The translations under genes were made by a program, and so were the position numbers. A stretch of 64,000 nucleotides of DNA, taken from positions 1,798,001 through 1,862,000 of the forward strand of contig NZ_CP017195.1 of NCBI RefSeq assembly GCF_006770285.1, in the 5' to 3' direction. Each line of letters begins with the position of its first letter. Position 1 is the stretch's first letter. Below, in pieces: positions 28,313-36,826 of the stretch. A model generated the notes under the pieces. It made no database searches and was not told the DNA's origin. It saw only the letters and a program-made list of their open reading frames with translations. The DNA comes from Lactococcus paracarnosus (GTDB lineage Bacteria; Bacillota; Bacilli; Lactobacillales; Streptococcaceae).

Positions 28313-29336
28313 TTGTAAATCCACCTTCTAAAATTTGAATGACTGCTAGCATTTGACGATCTGAGATTAATTTCTCAGATCCATTTATGAGTGTCTCATA
28401 GATACTATCATAGACACGACCATAATCACCAAGCTCTGATGGGATTGTCTTTTCGATCCGATCGCCATTTTGATTATGATAGGTTAATTGCCCATAAGCT
28501 TGTGGACTATCCTGTCCAAAACCGATAGCACCTGGCATGATGCCGACCTTGAGATCATTTTCTTGTTGATCTACATCTTGCTTGACAAAGGTACCTTTAG
28601 TCCCTTGAATCAGCCATTTCGGATAAGGAACAAGCGCCGATTCGGTCGCATGAACACTTGCTTTCATCTGATTTGGATAATAAAGATCAACTGCGAAATG
28701 GTCATCTACTGGACTATCCGGGTTTCTCGTACTGCGAATATCATAGGCGACACGTTCAGGCTCACCAAACAAGGCAATCATTTGGTCGATGAGATGCACA
28801 CCATGACCATAAAAAGAGCCGTCCAAATGCGTGCCAGTTAATACTGCATCATCTGGTCTAAAATGATCCATGTGGACTTGAATGTCGATAATCCGACCTA
28901 GATAGCCCGTCTCAATCACTTTTTTAATCGTTAGATAGTCGCTATCAAAGCGTCTATTTTGAAAGGGCATGAAGAAGCAGTTATTGGCTGCAGCAAGTGC
29001 GACTAACTCCTGCATTTCAGCACTTTTTTCAACAGCAGGCTTATCTAGCAAGACATTTTTACCAGCTGTTAACAGCTGTTTGGCTAAGCTAAAATGAGTT
29101 TTAGCTGGGGTCACGACGACAACAAGATCAAGTGTTTGATCATTGATAATGTCAGCAATATCAGTGGAGAAGCTTGTCCCACTAGCTTCCATGCGACGCT
29201 GTGCATTTGGATTTTTCATCAAAGTCGGTGTCACGACGCGAGCTATCTCGATCGTTTCACGTTCTTGTACATATGGTATATGGTAACGATTAGTAGATTT
29301 ACCAAATCCGACATAGGCTATTTTCATTTTTTTCAT
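28305..29336 (-). CDS. Gfo/Idh/MocA-family NAD(P)-dependent oxidoreductase
   Basis: An N-terminal Rossmann domain (AYVGFGKSTNRYHIPY, residues 7-22) and the EKP-type motif DKPAVEK near residue 97 define this family, which acts on sugars or related polyols. The substrate cannot be told; the closest remembered relatives are YdgJ/YulF-like enzymes. ATG 29336 has no Shine-Dalgarno, and a TTGAGT-18-TAAAAT promoter ends six bases before it, so the message may be leaderless. A second in-frame ATG at 29327 is possible. It is the first gene of a pair with pepO. Confidence 0.85.
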   Translation of the reverse strand: MKKMKIAYVGFGKSTNRYHIPYVQERETIEIARVVTPTLMKNPNAQRRMEASGTSFSTDIADIINDQTLDLVVVVTPAKTHFSLAKQLLTAGKNVLLDKPAVEKSAEMQELVALAAANNCFFMPFQNRRFDSDYLTIKKVIETGYLGRIIDIQVHMDHFRPDDAVLTGTHLDGSFYGHGVHLIDQMIALFGEPERVAYDIRSTRNPDSPVDDHFAVDLYYPNQMKASVHATESALVPYPKWLIQGTKGTFVKQDVDQQENDLKVGIMPGAIGFGQDSPQAYGQLTYHNQNGDRIEKTIPSELGDYGRVYDSIYETLINGSEKLISDRQMLAVIQILEGGFTNG

Positions 29337-29342
29337 GTCTTC

Positions 29343-29372
29343 ATTTTACCATATAACCTAGACATAACTCAA
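29343..29372 (-). promoter_or_regulatory. Promoter abutting the oxidoreductase start codon
   Basis: TTGAGT (29367-29372) and TAAAAT (29343-29348) on the minus strand, 18-base spacer. Transcription should start at or within two bases of the ATG. Confidence 0.6.
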
Positions 29373-29430
29373 TCAATTGGGATATGGTGATAGCTGATTC
29401 TGGTCATAAATGGTTAAGAAATGCACTTAT

Positions 29431-29447
29431 AAGCAAACCGAGTAAGA
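29431..29447. repeat. 17-base exact repeat, copy 2
   Basis: Same string and orientation as at 3363-3379, between the oxidoreductase promoter and nrdG. Confidence 0.5.
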
Positions 29448-29530
29448 CGAGCAAAGATAAGGATATTCAATTTTTTTGTTAAAGTCGGCATCAGTGCCTA
29501 AATCTACATAACAAAAAAAGCGCCAGGCGC

Positions 29531-30130
29531 TTAAATCATTTTTTCTTTGTGGAACTGCACGACGGCGTTTTCAGCATCATTCAACTTATCCCAAATGATG
29601 ACATGCCCAGCCTTTAAAGACTTGGGGACATCGATGATACGCTGATTGCTTGAACCCCGAAATTGTAACAAGAGATTTTTTTTAGAGAGATCGAAACGGC
29701 CATCAACTAGAATGTCAATGTTGTCCAGCAACTCTAGTTTATCAGGTGTTTCCAGCATCAACTCATCCCATGTATAGCCAGTCCAAGACCAGATATCTTT
29801 ATCTGGCAGCTCTCGTCTAATCCGCTTAACTAGTGGTAAGACAGTGCCTGTATTTAAAAATGGTTCTCCACCCAGCAAGGTAAGGCCTTGAACATAAGAC
29901 AAAGCCATATCTAACATAATCCGTTCTTCTAGTTCCTTTGTATAAGGTGTCCCAAATCTAAAGTTCCAAGTCGCTTCGTTATAGCACCCTTCACAATGAA
30001 AGGGGCAGCCACTGACATAGAGACTATTTCGAACCCCTTCCCCGTCTACAAAATTTAAGGGCTTGTAGTCAGCGATATACCCCTTTGACATATTTTGCGC
30101 ACGCCATTCTTGTGGTTTTGGCTGATTCAT
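29531..30130 (-). CDS. nrdG: Anaerobic ribonucleotide reductase activating protein
   Basis: NrdG is a radical-SAM enzyme that makes the glycyl radical on NrdD. The CxxxCxxC cluster motif is CPFHCEGC (Cys42, Cys46, Cys49), followed by LLGGEPFLN and the typical NrdG segment DIWSWTGYTWDEL. The 199-residue length is normal. Its start overlaps the stop of a 48-residue gene (ATGA). No nrdD is found directly upstream, where many streptococci have it; a flippase gene lies there instead. Confidence 0.93.
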   Translation of the reverse strand: MNQPKPQEWRAQNMSKGYIADYKPLNFVDGEGVRNSLYVSGCPFHCEGCYNEATWNFRFGTPYTKELEERIMLDMALSYVQGLTLLGGEPFLNTGTVLPLVKRIRRELPDKDIWSWTGYTWDELMLETPDKLELLDNIDILVDGRFDLSKKNLLLQFRGSSNQRIIDVPKSLKAGHVIIWDKLNDAENAVVQFHKEKMI

Positions 30131-30273
30131 TTTTTGCCTGATTTCTTTTTCTCAAGATATTGCGATTTTATCATCTCAAGCTTACTTTGCTTATCTGTTT
30201 TATCGACTTTAAGTTTTTCATGAAATTTTTGGACCGATTGCTGTCCTTTATTATCTAGCTGGAATTTACCCAT
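30127..30273 (-). CDS. Small basic protein upstream of nrdG, 48 residues
   Basis: The frame starts at ATG 30273 with an AAAGGGG Shine-Dalgarno and reads MGKFQLDNKGQQSVQKFHEK, then a lysine-rich helix, and ends in KKKSGKK. The stop overlaps the nrdG start by ATGA. A similar short, basic ORF lies in the nrdD-nrdG operon of streptococci (recalled), so it is a real gene of unknown function tied to anaerobic nucleotide reduction. Confidence 0.8.
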   Translation of the reverse strand: MGKFQLDNKGQQSVQKFHEKLKVDKTDKQSKLEMIKSQYLEKKKSGKK

Positions 30274-30310
30274 CTTTTCCCCTTTCACATTAATAGCCTA
30301 TTCGCATTTT

Positions 30311-31936
30311 TTAGATATGTAATTTGCGTCTTAGAGATGCACCTTTTTCACCTAGTAACTTTTCTAGATAACCGAGTTTAGCTGCCATCACAACATAAGC
30401 TACCAAACCAGCACCTCCAGCAATAACCGTCGTCAAAAGTATCCTGTCTGGTAATAGCCATTTTACAAAACTCACGACAAGTGCCATAATCAATGTCATC
30501 ACAAGAATACCAAGTATACCTCGATAGGTTGCTCTGATCGAAAACTGTGAGACTTGTTGAATCTTACGCAAGAACAAACAAGCACCAACACCAAAAGCAA
30601 TTGTTGACGAAATCATAGGGCCGTACGTTTCAAACAATAGAATGGCAGGGATTTGAAGTACTAGCTTAATCCCCAGTGTAATACCAAAATATTTCATAGA
30701 TACCCGACTATAGTGCAATGCTTGCAAGATTGGAGATAGCATGGCGTAACCAGCCAATAGTATACTTTGCAAAAAGGCAAAGACAAACAAGTTAAGCTGA
30801 AGCTGATTAGGAGCGCTATAAAAAATAGTATGAATTTGACGTGACAACAATGCCAGACCAACAACTGTCGGAACCATAAGAACGGCAAAAAGTTGAATAC
30901 TATAGCTAATCAATTGCGCTAGATCTTTTTTTTGATTCTGAACATAGGCAGCAGTCACTAACGGAATACTCACGCCACCTAAGGTCGTTGCAACGCCAAT
31001 CAATACCATGGTCAATTTATCTGTATTAGCAGAAAAATAGGCAAAAAATATTTTGAGCTGTGTATCTGAATAATTTGACACCAGTCGCATAACATGCGGA
31101 AATGTTGACTGATCAATTAGCTTAAAAATCTGAATCGCTGACCCTATGATAATAAATGGAATCGCCTGTGTTAGCGTTTGAGTCATCAAATTTATGGCAT
31201 TGATCTGATGTTTTGCCGGAGCAGGATTTATGATTTTTTCCAAATCTCCTTGCTTCATCAATGAAATAATCAAGACAATAAAGCTCGCAATCATACCAAC
31301 AAAAGCAGCTGTTGTAGATTGGGTGACTGCTTCTACCCAATTACCAGATCCTAATTTCATGATCATATAGGCCGTAACTAGCATCCAAATCACTCTAAAG
31401 ACTTGCTCTAATAATTGACTAAGCGCGTAAGGCTTCATATTATTTAGCCCTTGAAAATAACCACGAATTACTGCCATTGATGGGAAAATCAAGACACCCA
31501 AAGACAAGCTTTTCATGACAGGAATCAGCTCTTCTCCACCACCCAACAAAGAAGCGAAGAATGACGCCAATAAATACATAATACCTGCAAAAACAATGCC
31601 CATTAATAACATAAAAACAAACATTTGTCGAACTAAACGATAAGACATATTTCGATCACCAAGTGCATTGTACTTAGCGACTTCCCTCGAAATTGCCACA
31701 GGAATACCGGCCGTTGAAATCAAGAGAAATAAAGCATAAACATTATATCCCATGGAGAATACAGCATTAGCTTGGTCACCATGCGTTCCCATCCAAGCAT
31801 ACCAAGGAATCAAATAAATCACACCTAGTATCTTAGATAAAAAATCAGCTCCTGTTCTCCAAAAAGCACCCGCCAACATCGTGCTTTGCTGGTTTTGTGA
31901 ATTAGACACATCTACTAAATCGTCTACGTTTTCCAT
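30311..31936 (-). CDS. YtgP-type polysaccharide/lipid II flippase (MOP superfamily)
   Basis: The 541-residue membrane protein has about 14 hydrophobic segments and begins with the family pattern MLAGAFWRTGADFLSKILGVIYLIPWY. STAGIPVAISREVAKYNALGD and RGYFQGLNNMKP are typical of the PST/SpoVB/YtgP group, whose YtgP members flip lipid II in streptococci (known). A role in peptidoglycan or another envelope precursor is thus likely. It follows era by 15 bases, so the two are probably cotranscribed. Confidence 0.88.
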   Translation of the reverse strand: MENVDDLVDVSNSQNQQSTMLAGAFWRTGADFLSKILGVIYLIPWYAWMGTHGDQANAVFSMGYNVYALFLLISTAGIPVAISREVAKYNALGDRNMSYRLVRQMFVFMLLMGIVFAGIMYLLASFFASLLGGGEELIPVMKSLSLGVLIFPSMAVIRGYFQGLNNMKPYALSQLLEQVFRVIWMLVTAYMIMKLGSGNWVEAVTQSTTAAFVGMIASFIVLIISLMKQGDLEKIINPAPAKHQINAINLMTQTLTQAIPFIIIGSAIQIFKLIDQSTFPHVMRLVSNYSDTQLKIFFAYFSANTDKLTMVLIGVATTLGGVSIPLVTAAYVQNQKKDLAQLISYSIQLFAVLMVPTVVGLALLSRQIHTIFYSAPNQLQLNLFVFAFLQSILLAGYAMLSPILQALHYSRVSMKYFGITLGIKLVLQIPAILLFETYGPMISSTIAFGVGACLFLRKIQQVSQFSIRATYRGILGILVMTLIMALVVSFVKWLLPDRILLTTVIAGGAGLVAYVVMAAKLGYLEKLLGEKGASLRRKLHI

Positions 31937-31951
31937 TTTAAATCGTCATCC

Positions 31952-32851
31952 TTAAAAATCATCTTTACGATAGCCCATTGCTTGGATATCGACCTTCTTA
32001 TCACGCCAATTTGCCTTGATTTTAACCCATGTTTCAAGATAAACCTTATCACCAAGCATCAGCTCAATATCACGGCGTGCCATTTTACCTACCTTACGAA
32101 TCATGTCTCCACCTTTGCCAAGGATAATGCCTTTCTGACTTTTTCGTTCGACATAAATCGTTGCCATGATATGTATTTTATTAGTATCTTCATCACGCTT
32201 CATCGAATCAACTGTCACGGCGATAGAATGCGGAATTTCTTCACGTGTTAAAATGAGTACTTTCTCACGAACCATTTCTCCAACTAGAAAGCGTTCTGGA
32301 TGATCTGTAATCATATCATCAGGGAAGTATTTAAAGCCTTCTTCCAAATTACCTTTCAGGATATCAAGTAATTTATCTGTATTGTTACCTTCTAGGGCAG
32401 AAATTGGAATCACTTCCTTAAAGTCCATTTGTGTGCGGAAATCATCAATCTGCGCTAAAAGTCTGTCTGGATGTACTTTATCGATTTTATTGACAACTAA
32501 AATGACTGGTACATTGGCTTGTTTTAGGCGTTCGATGATCATATTATCACCTTTGCCACGTGTTTCATCAGCAGGGACCATAAACAATACTGTATCCACT
32601 TCGCGTAAGGTAGAATAAGCAGATTCTACCATATAATCACCTAAGGCGTTATGTGGTTTGTGGATACCTGGTGTATCGATAAAGACGATTTGCTCAGTCT
32701 CTGTCGTGTAAATTCCTTGAATTTTATTTCGTGTAGTTTGTGCTTTATCACTCATGATGGCAATTTTTTGCCCCATGACGTGATTTAGCAAGGTTGATTT
32801 TCCGACGTTTGGGCGACCGATGATGGATACAAATCCTGATTTAAATGTCAT
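31952..32851 (-). CDS. era: GTPase Era
   Basis: Era binds the 3' end of 16S rRNA in 30S assembly. G1 [10 protein letters not shown]3 DTPG, G4 NKID and the C-terminal KH domain ([24 protein letters not shown]) are complete in 299 residues. It is followed after 15 bases by the flippase gene. Upstream, 128 bases separate it from cshA, which has no clear terminator, so readthrough is possible. Confidence 0.97.
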   Translation of the reverse strand: MTFKSGFVSIIGRPNVGKSTLLNHVMGQKIAIMSDKAQTTRNKIQGIYTTETEQIVFIDTPGIHKPHNALGDYMVESAYSTLREVDTVLFMVPADETRGKGDNMIIERLKQANVPVILVVNKIDKVHPDRLLAQIDDFRTQMDFKEVIPISALEGNNTDKLLDILKGNLEEGFKYFPDDMITDHPERFLVGEMVREKVLILTREEIPHSIAVTVDSMKRDEDTNKIHIMATIYVERKSQKGIILGKGGDMIRKVGKMARRDIELMLGDKVYLETWVKIKANWRDKKVDIQAMGYRKDDF

Positions 32852-32979
32852 ATTTTTCTTTCTGTATGAGGTGATCTTGGCAATATCGCCAACGACTATT
32901 CTGATTAACTTCCTGTCCTGAATTGGACATAACTGTTTTCATTATAACATAAAAAGCCGTTGCCGACTTTTCATTTCTG

Positions 32980-34554
32980 TTACTTATCACCCTTGTTACG
33001 AATGACGAAACCAGGTTTCTTTTCAGTCGCATGAGGATGTACTTTTTGTTTATCTTTTTTGTAATAATCTTTTTTGTTACGGTCATCACGATCGCGACCA
33101 CCACCGCTGCGTTTGTCACGGTTGTAACCACCGCCACCACGACGATCATTACGACCACGACTACCGCCGCCACGATTACCACCACGGCCTCCGCCGCCAC
33201 CTTTGCCACCTTCACCGTTAAATGGTAATGGTTTTTCAGGTGCGATATCCACTTTAGGACGTGTATCAGGATCACTGACTTTAGCTTGAAGTAACAATGA
33301 AACTAATAGTTTAGCATCGTATTCTGCAAGTAATTTATCAGCATCTTCATCAAATTTGTTTAATTTAGCTGAGATTTTCTCATCAGTCAAATCACGTTTG
33401 ATTTCATCGAAAGCAACAGCGAGGCTAGCTTGGTAAGCTTCTTCACGTGTTGGCGGCTTCATGCCTTTCATTTCTTTCTTAGTCAAACGTTCGATCGCAC
33501 GTAGGTAACCCATTTCGTTGTTAGATACAAACGTAATTGATAGACCTGATTTACCAGCACGACCAGTACGGCCGATACGGTGAACGTATGATTCCTGATC
33601 TTGTGTGATATCGTAGTTATAAACGTGTGTTACGCCTGAGATATCAAGACCACGTGCTGCAACGTCAGTCGCAACGAGTACATCTAAGTTATCATTTTTA
33701 AAGTCACGCAATACTGCTAAACGTTTTTGTTGTGCTAAATCACCGTGAATACCTTCAGCACGGTAGCCGAGAAGTTTTAAACCACGTGTAATTTCATCAA
33801 CACGACGTTTTGTACGACCAAAGATGATTGCTAATTCTGGTTTTTGTACGTCGATTAAACGTGTTAAAACATCAAATTTTTCAAATTCTTTTGTTTTCAC
33901 GTAGTATTGATCGATCAAATCAGAAGTCATTTCTTTTGATACGATTTTAACGTGTTGTGGTTCTTTCATGAATTTCACGCCGATTTTCTTGATTGCATCA
34001 GGCATTGTTGCTGAGAACAAGAGTGTTTGACGTGTTGCTGTTGGTGTCGCTTTGATGATGAACTCAAGGTCATCGATAAAGCCCATGTTAAGCATTTCAT
34101 CTGCTTCATCGAGGATTAATGTTTCGATATCCCCAAGTTGCAAGGCACGACGTTTGATTAAGTCAACCATACGTCCTGGTGTACCAACAACGACATGTGC
34201 ACCAGATTTAAGTGCTTTAATTTGTTTATCAATACTTGCACCACCAAAGACTGAACGTACTTTAACGCCTTTGTCACGGCCAAATCGAAACAATTCTTCT
34301 TGAGATTGAACAGCTAGCTCACGAGTTGGTGCAATAACCAACGCTTGTAAGCCACCATTGATATCAATTTTATCGAGTGTCGGTAGGCCAAAGGCTGCTG
34401 TCTTACCAGTACCAGTTTGGGCTTGACCAATCACATCTTTACCATCTAAGGCAAGCATGATTGTTTGTTCTTGGATAGGTGTTGGTGTTTCGTAACCAGC
34501 TTTACTTACTGCTGATAAGATGTCTTCTGATAAACCAAGTTCTGTAAATTTCAA
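32980..34554 (-). CDS. cshA: DEAD-box RNA helicase CshA
   Basis: The helicase has the complete motif series: TPIQEQT (Q), AQTGTGKTA (I), PTRELAVQ (Ia), TPGRM, DEADEML (II), SAT (III), and HRIGRTGRAG (VI). The C-terminal 90 residues are Gly/Arg/Asp rich with several RGG repeats, an RNA-binding tail. The start is taken as TTG at 34554 (family start MKFTELGLSE) because GGAGAT lies six bases upstream; the ATG at 34566 has none. It acts in RNA decay and ribosome assembly, and in the cold. The long leader and extended -10 promoter fit cold control (inference). Confidence 0.93.
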   Translation of the reverse strand: MKFTELGLSEDILSAVSKAGYETPTPIQEQTIMLALDGKDVIGQAQTGTGKTAAFGLPTLDKIDINGGLQALVIAPTRELAVQSQEELFRFGRDKGVKVRSVFGGASIDKQIKALKSGAHVVVGTPGRMVDLIKRRALQLGDIETLILDEADEMLNMGFIDDLEFIIKATPTATRQTLLFSATMPDAIKKIGVKFMKEPQHVKIVSKEMTSDLIDQYYVKTKEFEKFDVLTRLIDVQKPELAIIFGRTKRRVDEITRGLKLLGYRAEGIHGDLAQQKRLAVLRDFKNDNLDVLVATDVAARGLDISGVTHVYNYDITQDQESYVHRIGRTGRAGKSGLSITFVSNNEMGYLRAIERLTKKEMKGMKPPTREEAYQASLAVAFDEIKRDLTDEKISAKLNKFDEDADKLLAEYDAKLLVSLLLQAKVSDPDTRPKVDIAPEKPLPFNGEGGKGGGGGRGGNRGGGSRGRNDRRGGGGYNRDKRSGGGRDRDDRNKKDYYKKDKQKVHPHATEKKPGFVIRNKGDK

Positions 34555-34749
34555 ATATATCTCCATTCAAATAGAAATGGCATTTTCGGTTATTTTCTAG
34601 TTTTTCTGTAAAAAAATGGTGTTAATCAAACAGTTCAGATATAAATATCGTGATATAAAAAACTTGTCTGCATTTCAAGCAAACAAGCTCAAAACGCTAA
34701 ATCCAAATACTCCATTGAGTTAAAATTGCCCCAATTGGACAACTTATTT

Positions 34750-34758
34750 AGTATAGCA
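34750..34758 (-). promoter_or_regulatory. Extended -10 promoter of cshA
   Basis: TGC-TATACT on the minus strand, without a good -35 box, about 190 bases ahead of cshA. The gene-free DNA 34555-34933 otherwise holds only this leader and a weak hairpin at 34866-34891. Confidence 0.6.
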
Positions 34759-34865
34759 CAATTTTCATGAAAATAGTAGGTTGATATTTGGGAATACGTT
34801 TTCATGAAAAATGTACATTTAAGCATCATAAACAGTTTATTTTAACTAAGCCTATTAAATAAGAT

Positions 34866-34891
34866 AAGCTAATACCTTTTGGCATTAGCTT
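34866..34891 (-). terminator. Weak terminator after the repeat lipoprotein
   Basis: AAGCTAATACC/GGCATTAGCTT arms with one mismatch and a TTTT loop; on the minus strand only a broken T-run (TTATCTTATTT) follows. Confidence 0.5.
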
Positions 34892-34933
34892 TCTACTAAT
34901 AGTAATTAATTTAGTAATTGGTATTGAAATTTA

Positions 34934-35899
34934 TTAGACCTGCCAGTGATACCCCGGAGGTAAGCTGCCCCCTGGAGGAATAATCCTACTATGTCCTTTT
35001 CTATTATGCCAATTATATCCATCTTCAACCGCCCACTTGGTATGATTCGTATTATTAATACTACCGGAAGTGTCCGCTGCAGCTTGAGCAGCTTGAGCAG
35101 CTTGAGCAGCTTGGGCAGCTTGGGCAGCTTGGGCAGCCTGAGCTTGTTCTTGTGCTACTCTATCAGCATCAGCCTTCGCTTTTTCAGCAGCAGCTTGAGC
35201 GGCTTTTTTATCTGCTTCAGCTTTTGCTTCTGCAGCCTTTATTTTACTTTCATTTTCTTTTGTTCTTGAAACAACTTGAGATGTTGTTGTTTGTAAGTTA
35301 CTCAAATACGAATAAGCTATCGTAATATTCTCTGCTTTTTTTACTTTTTCAACAATAGCAGTCAGATCTACTTTATCTGTTTGCGGAATATAGGCACTAC
35401 CAATTGCGACATTTGCTTGATTACTAACTGCCTCAACAAGTTGTTTTTTTGTCTGAATTAAAGCTGCCTGACAAGCTTGTTCGAAACTTTCATAGTCACT
35501 AAAGTCGCGAGATTTAGCAATTAAATCTGTCAATTTTTCTTTATTTGTTGCGTCAATTGCTGCGTTATATCTCAGCTCTCCAGCTATCGTAATCTCACCA
35601 GCTATTTTTCTATCTTTTGATTCAAATGGTGCTAATATCTTCTTGAGATGACTTATTTCGCCCTCCAAATCAGATCTTGAACCAGATTTTTCAACTTTTT
35701 TTGAATTTTCAAGTTCTTTTTTTAATGTTGTTTGATCATCAGTTGATAAATAATCGAGTTGTTTATACTGTTTATCCACTGTTTCAATTTGCTTACTCAA
35801 ATCCGTTTGAAAACTCTTAACATCATTTGCGCAACCAAAGGTTACTAAGCCACTAAAAATAACAGTAGCTGCCAACAAATTCCTAATTTTTTTATTCAT
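34934..35899 (-). CDS. Putative lipoprotein with Ala-Gln tandem repeat and aromatic C-terminal motif
   Basis: Starting at ATG 35899 (GGGGTG upstream) the protein has a basic start, a hydrophobic segment and Cys23 in VTFGCAND, an atypical lipobox. Residues 25-230 are helical with coiled-coil character. Then come about 50 residues rich in Ala, Lys and Gln, including six to seven Gln-Ala-Ala units from a 9-base DNA repeat. The end (DGYNWHNRKGHSRIIPPG, then SLPPGYHWQV) is a compact aromatic/proline domain whose family I cannot name. It is likely surface-exposed, with the repeat as a stalk. It sits downstream of an ABC exporter but separate from it. Confidence 0.75.
   Translation of the reverse strand: MNKKIRNLLAATVIFSGLVTFGCANDVKSFQTDLSKQIETVDKQYKQLDYLSTDDQTTLKKELENSKKVEKSGSRSDLEGEISHLKKILAPFESKDRKIAGEITIAGELRYNAAIDATNKEKLTDLIAKSRDFSDYESFEQACQAALIQTKKQLVEAVSNQANVAIGSAYIPQTDKVDLTAIVEKVKKAENITIAYSYLSNLQTTTSQVVSRTKENESKIKAAEAKAEADKKAAQAAAEKAKADADRVAQEQAQAAQAAQAAQAAQAAQAAQAAADTSGSINNTNHTKWAVEDGYNWHNRKGHSRIIPPGGSLPPGYHWQV
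35079..35147. repeat. 9-base tandem repeat inside the lipoprotein gene
   Basis: About seven copies of a GCAGCTTGA/GCAGCTTGG unit encode Gln-Ala-Ala repeats. Copies differ at one position and the reading frame is kept, so changes in copy number would alter only stalk length. Confidence 0.8.
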
Positions 35900-35965
35900 T
35901 TCATACACCCCTAATTGAATTGTATATATAAATATAAAAATTGTCAATGTAATTTTAATTATTAT

Positions 35966-36826
35966 TTAATTTTCAGCACGTTTTACCTTTAAAACGACCG
36001 CGACCACCCCAATTAGACCAATGCTAAAGATAGTTAAAATCAGACTATCTTGAGCTGCAGTAGTCAACTGACCATTTAAGGATAAGCCAATCCCAAAAGT
36101 AGCTTTGTAGGCTGTAAATGTCGCCTTGGATACCTGTCCAAACGTTGTTTTAAGCTGCTCATCTAGCAGAATTTGCCGAAAAAGCGAGGCACTATAAGCA
36201 CCTGGATAACACTTCATGATCGTTTGACCAATCTCAGGTAGCGCCCCCATCGGTACGTAGACACCGGATAGAAAGCCAGATAAGGTACCGACAAGTGTCC
36301 CAAGGGACGTTAAACTTGATCGATTTCGGATCACACTCAAGATAGCCAGGCTCAAGGCTGAGCTGACCACACTATTTAACACAAGTGCACCACAAGCTAA
36401 AACAAGCCCTTTTAGTGGCATGACCACACCATCCATCTGAGTAAATAAGCCTAATCCGATACCAAAAACTGCCAGTTGCATGATAATACCGATGATTACA
36501 CTGGATAAAAAGCAACCCATGTAAATAGAAAACGTCGATGTTTGTGTCAGGCGAAAGGCATTCATTCTTCCTGAGCTCTTATCTACTACTAACTGGGAGA
36601 TTGCATGAAAGCAGGCTGTCATGCCTGTTACTGATAATATGCCGGATAGCACCCAAATATCAGCGAATTTAACGCCTTCACGAAAAGGCTTAAGCGAGTC
36701 TATATAGTTTTGCTTTAAAAAAGCGAAATAAAGGACAAGTACAATCAAGGACGTCAGAAGCGAGTAGCATATCGTGCTACGTTCACTAAAATACAATTTT
36801 AAATTGCGTTTCATTATGGTTATCAT
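35966..36826 (-). CDS. ABC-2 type transporter permease
   Basis: Six hydrophobic segments in 286 residues follow the ABC-2 pattern, with GCFLSSVIIGIIMQLAVFGIGL and SGFLSGVYVPMGALPEIGQ near the C-terminal half, typical of drug/antimicrobial peptide exporters. The start overlaps the stop of the ATPase gene by four bases (ATGA). It forms a transporter with that ATPase. The neighbouring LytTR/DUF3021 pair suggests control of bacteriocin or peptide resistance (inference). Confidence 0.85.
   Translation of the reverse strand: MITIMKRNLKLYFSERSTICYSLLTSLIVLVLYFAFLKQNYIDSLKPFREGVKFADIWVLSGILSVTGMTACFHAISQLVVDKSSGRMNAFRLTQTSTFSIYMGCFLSSVIIGIIMQLAVFGIGLGLFTQMDGVVMPLKGLVLACGALVLNSVVSSALSLAILSVIRNRSSLTSLGTLVGTLSGFLSGVYVPMGALPEIGQTIMKCYPGAYSASLFRQILLDEQLKTTFGQVSKATFTAYKATFGIGLSLNGQLTTAAQDSLILTIFSIGLIGVVAVVLKVKRAEN

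Noticed and set aside
28488..28841. Plus-strand frame of 117 codons inside the oxidoreductase gene
   Set aside because: Antisense shadow; composition unlike a protein and no translation signals.
32841..33275. Open frame of 144 codons rich in Val/Ala/Ile inside the 3' end of cshA
   Set aside because: It reads the Gly/Arg-rich repeats of cshA in another frame, which gives a false hydrophobic composition, and it has no Shine-Dalgarno.
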